NCBI GenBank assembly: GCA_018679695.1
Contig: JAHHKH010000410.1
Location: 1-7,476 of the forward strand
DNA: 7,476 bases
Source: Maribacter sp.
Lineage (GTDB): Bacteria > Bacteroidota > Bacteroidia > Flavobacteriales > Flavobacteriaceae
Reading direction: 5' to 3'
Below, piece by piece: positions 6,677 through 7,476 of this stretch. A model generated the notes under the pieces. That model was given only the letters and a program-made list of their open reading frames with translations, did no database searches and had not been told where the DNA came from. The translations under genes and the position numbers were made by a program. Position 1 is the stretch's first letter. Each line of letters opens with the position of its first letter.

Positions 6677-7476
6677 ATGCAAAACAACGTCCTAATACTT
6701 GATTTCGGTTCCCAATATACACAACTCATCGCTCGAAGGGTTCGCGAACTGAATATTTTCTGTGAAATTAAACCCTATAATAAAGTGCCTGAGGATATGA
6801 CGGACTATAAGGCCGTGATTCTTTCGGGATCGCCTTACTCGGTACGTGCCAGTGATGCCCCGCATCCCGATCTTTCCCAGATAAAAGGAAAAATACCCTT
6901 GCTCGGGGTCTGTTATGGCGCTCAATATTTGGCCCATTTCACCGGTGGCAATGTAGCCCCTTCCAATACCAGGGAATACGGTAGGGCAAGGTTAACCGCA
7001 ATAAAGAATGACGAGCCTTTCTTCTATGAAATAACCGATGGTTCACAGGTTTGGATGAGCCATAGCGATACGATTCAGGAACTTCCGGAAAATGCAGTAA
7101 CCCTGGCTAGTACGGGCGATGTAAAGTATGCTGCTTATAGAATTGATGGGGAGGAGACCTATGCTATTCAATTCCACCCCGAGGTATATCACACCACGCA
7201 AGGTAAGTTGATCTTGGAAAATTTTCTAATACATATTGCAGGCCTTAAACAATCCTGGACACCAGCTGCATTCGTAGATACTACTGTTACAGAACTAAAA
7301 GAAAAGATCGGTGATGACAAGGTGATCTTAGGATTATCGGGTGGAGTTGATTCCACCGTGGCTGCCGTTTTATTGCACAAGGCCATAGGAGAACACTTGC
7401 ATTGCATCTTCGTGAACAACGGATTACTGCGAAAAAACGAGTTTCAGGATGTATTGAATCAGTACAAGCATATGGG
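6677..7476 (+). CDS. guaA: GMP synthase (glutamine-hydrolysing), 3' end cut by window edge
   Basis: GuaA converts XMP, ATP and glutamine to GMP in the cytoplasm, the last step of de novo guanine nucleotide synthesis. The frame runs open from the ATG at 6677 to the edge (266 codons plus two bases), about half of the usual 510-odd residues. The N-terminal class I glutamine amidotransferase domain (about 1-190) is complete, with the nucleophile C79 in GVCYGAQ and the triad partners H167 and E169 in FHPEV. The ATP pyrophosphatase domain begins with the P-loop SGGVDS (221-226) and continues to VNNGLLRKNE. The C-terminal dimerisation domain lies outside the window. The start is well fixed because LILDFGSQYTQLIARR follows at once, as in other GuaA proteins. 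The gene is divergent from the helical-protein gene. No guanine riboswitch is seen upstream. Confidence 0.97.
   Translation, partial: MQNNVLILDFGSQYTQLIARRVRELNIFCEIKPYNKVPEDMTDYKAVILSGSPYSVRASDAPHPDLSQIKGKIPLLGVCYGAQYLAHFTGGNVAPSNTREYGRARLTAIKNDEPFFYEITDGSQVWMSHSDTIQELPENAVTLASTGDVKYAAYRIDGEETYAIQFHPEVYHTTQGKLILENFLIHIAGLKQSWTPAAFVDTTVTELKEKIGDDKVILGLSGGVDSTVAAVLLHKAIGEHLHCIFVNNGLLRKNEFQDVLNQYKHM

Noticed and set aside
6692..7419. Minus-strand open frames at 6692-6937 and 7189-7419
   Set aside because: They are antisense to guaA, whose active-site motifs prove the plus-strand frame.
1..7476. Defence island, mobile element, CRISPR or biosynthetic cluster
   Set aside because: All recognisable genes are housekeeping or common metabolic types, with no transposase, integrase, direct-repeat array or clustered partner genes.

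Overview
The window looks like an ordinary chromosomal stretch of a member of the Bacteroidota, most likely a marine-type Flavobacteriaceae. The evidence is AT-rich DNA, promoter -7 elements of the TAnnTTTG type in front of several genes, starts that lack Shine-Dalgarno sequences, and proteins that read like flavobacterial family members (a large secreted M14 peptidase, a BshC bacillithiol ligase, a flavobacterial-style GuaA). The genus cannot be fixed from the sequence alone.

Layout from left to right. (1) 1-1841, minus strand: the N-terminal 613 residues of a secreted M14 zinc carboxypeptidase-like protein, cut by the left edge. (2) A short divergent promoter region. (3) 2011-3612, plus: bshC, the cysteine-adding enzyme of bacillithiol synthesis. 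(4) 3671-5041, plus: a group II PLP-dependent amino acid decarboxylase with its own perfect -7 element. (5) 5051-5596, minus: a pyridoxamine-phosphate-oxidase-like flavoprotein, tail to tail with the decarboxylase and only 9 bases from it. (6) 5597-5918: a non-coding stretch holding two phased A-tracts, a G/T-rich block and a strong hairpin terminator. (7) 5919-6299, minus: a 126-residue helical protein of unknown function. (8) 6300-6676: a non-coding stretch in which three minus-strand frames chain together like a possible decayed small gene. (9) 6677-7476, plus: the first 266 residues of guaA (GMP synthase), cut by the right edge, with a -7 element only three bases from its ATG.

The genes do not form one pathway. 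bshC and the decarboxylase are co-directional but probably have separate promoters. The decarboxylase (PLP enzyme) and the PNPOx-like flavoprotein converge with almost no space, so their transcripts should overlap at the 3' ends. No mobile element, CRISPR array, tRNA or rRNA gene is visible. I do not see a convincing new multi-gene system here. The points most worth checking are the two non-coding stretches, the possibly leaderless guaA, and the unknown substrate of the decarboxylase.
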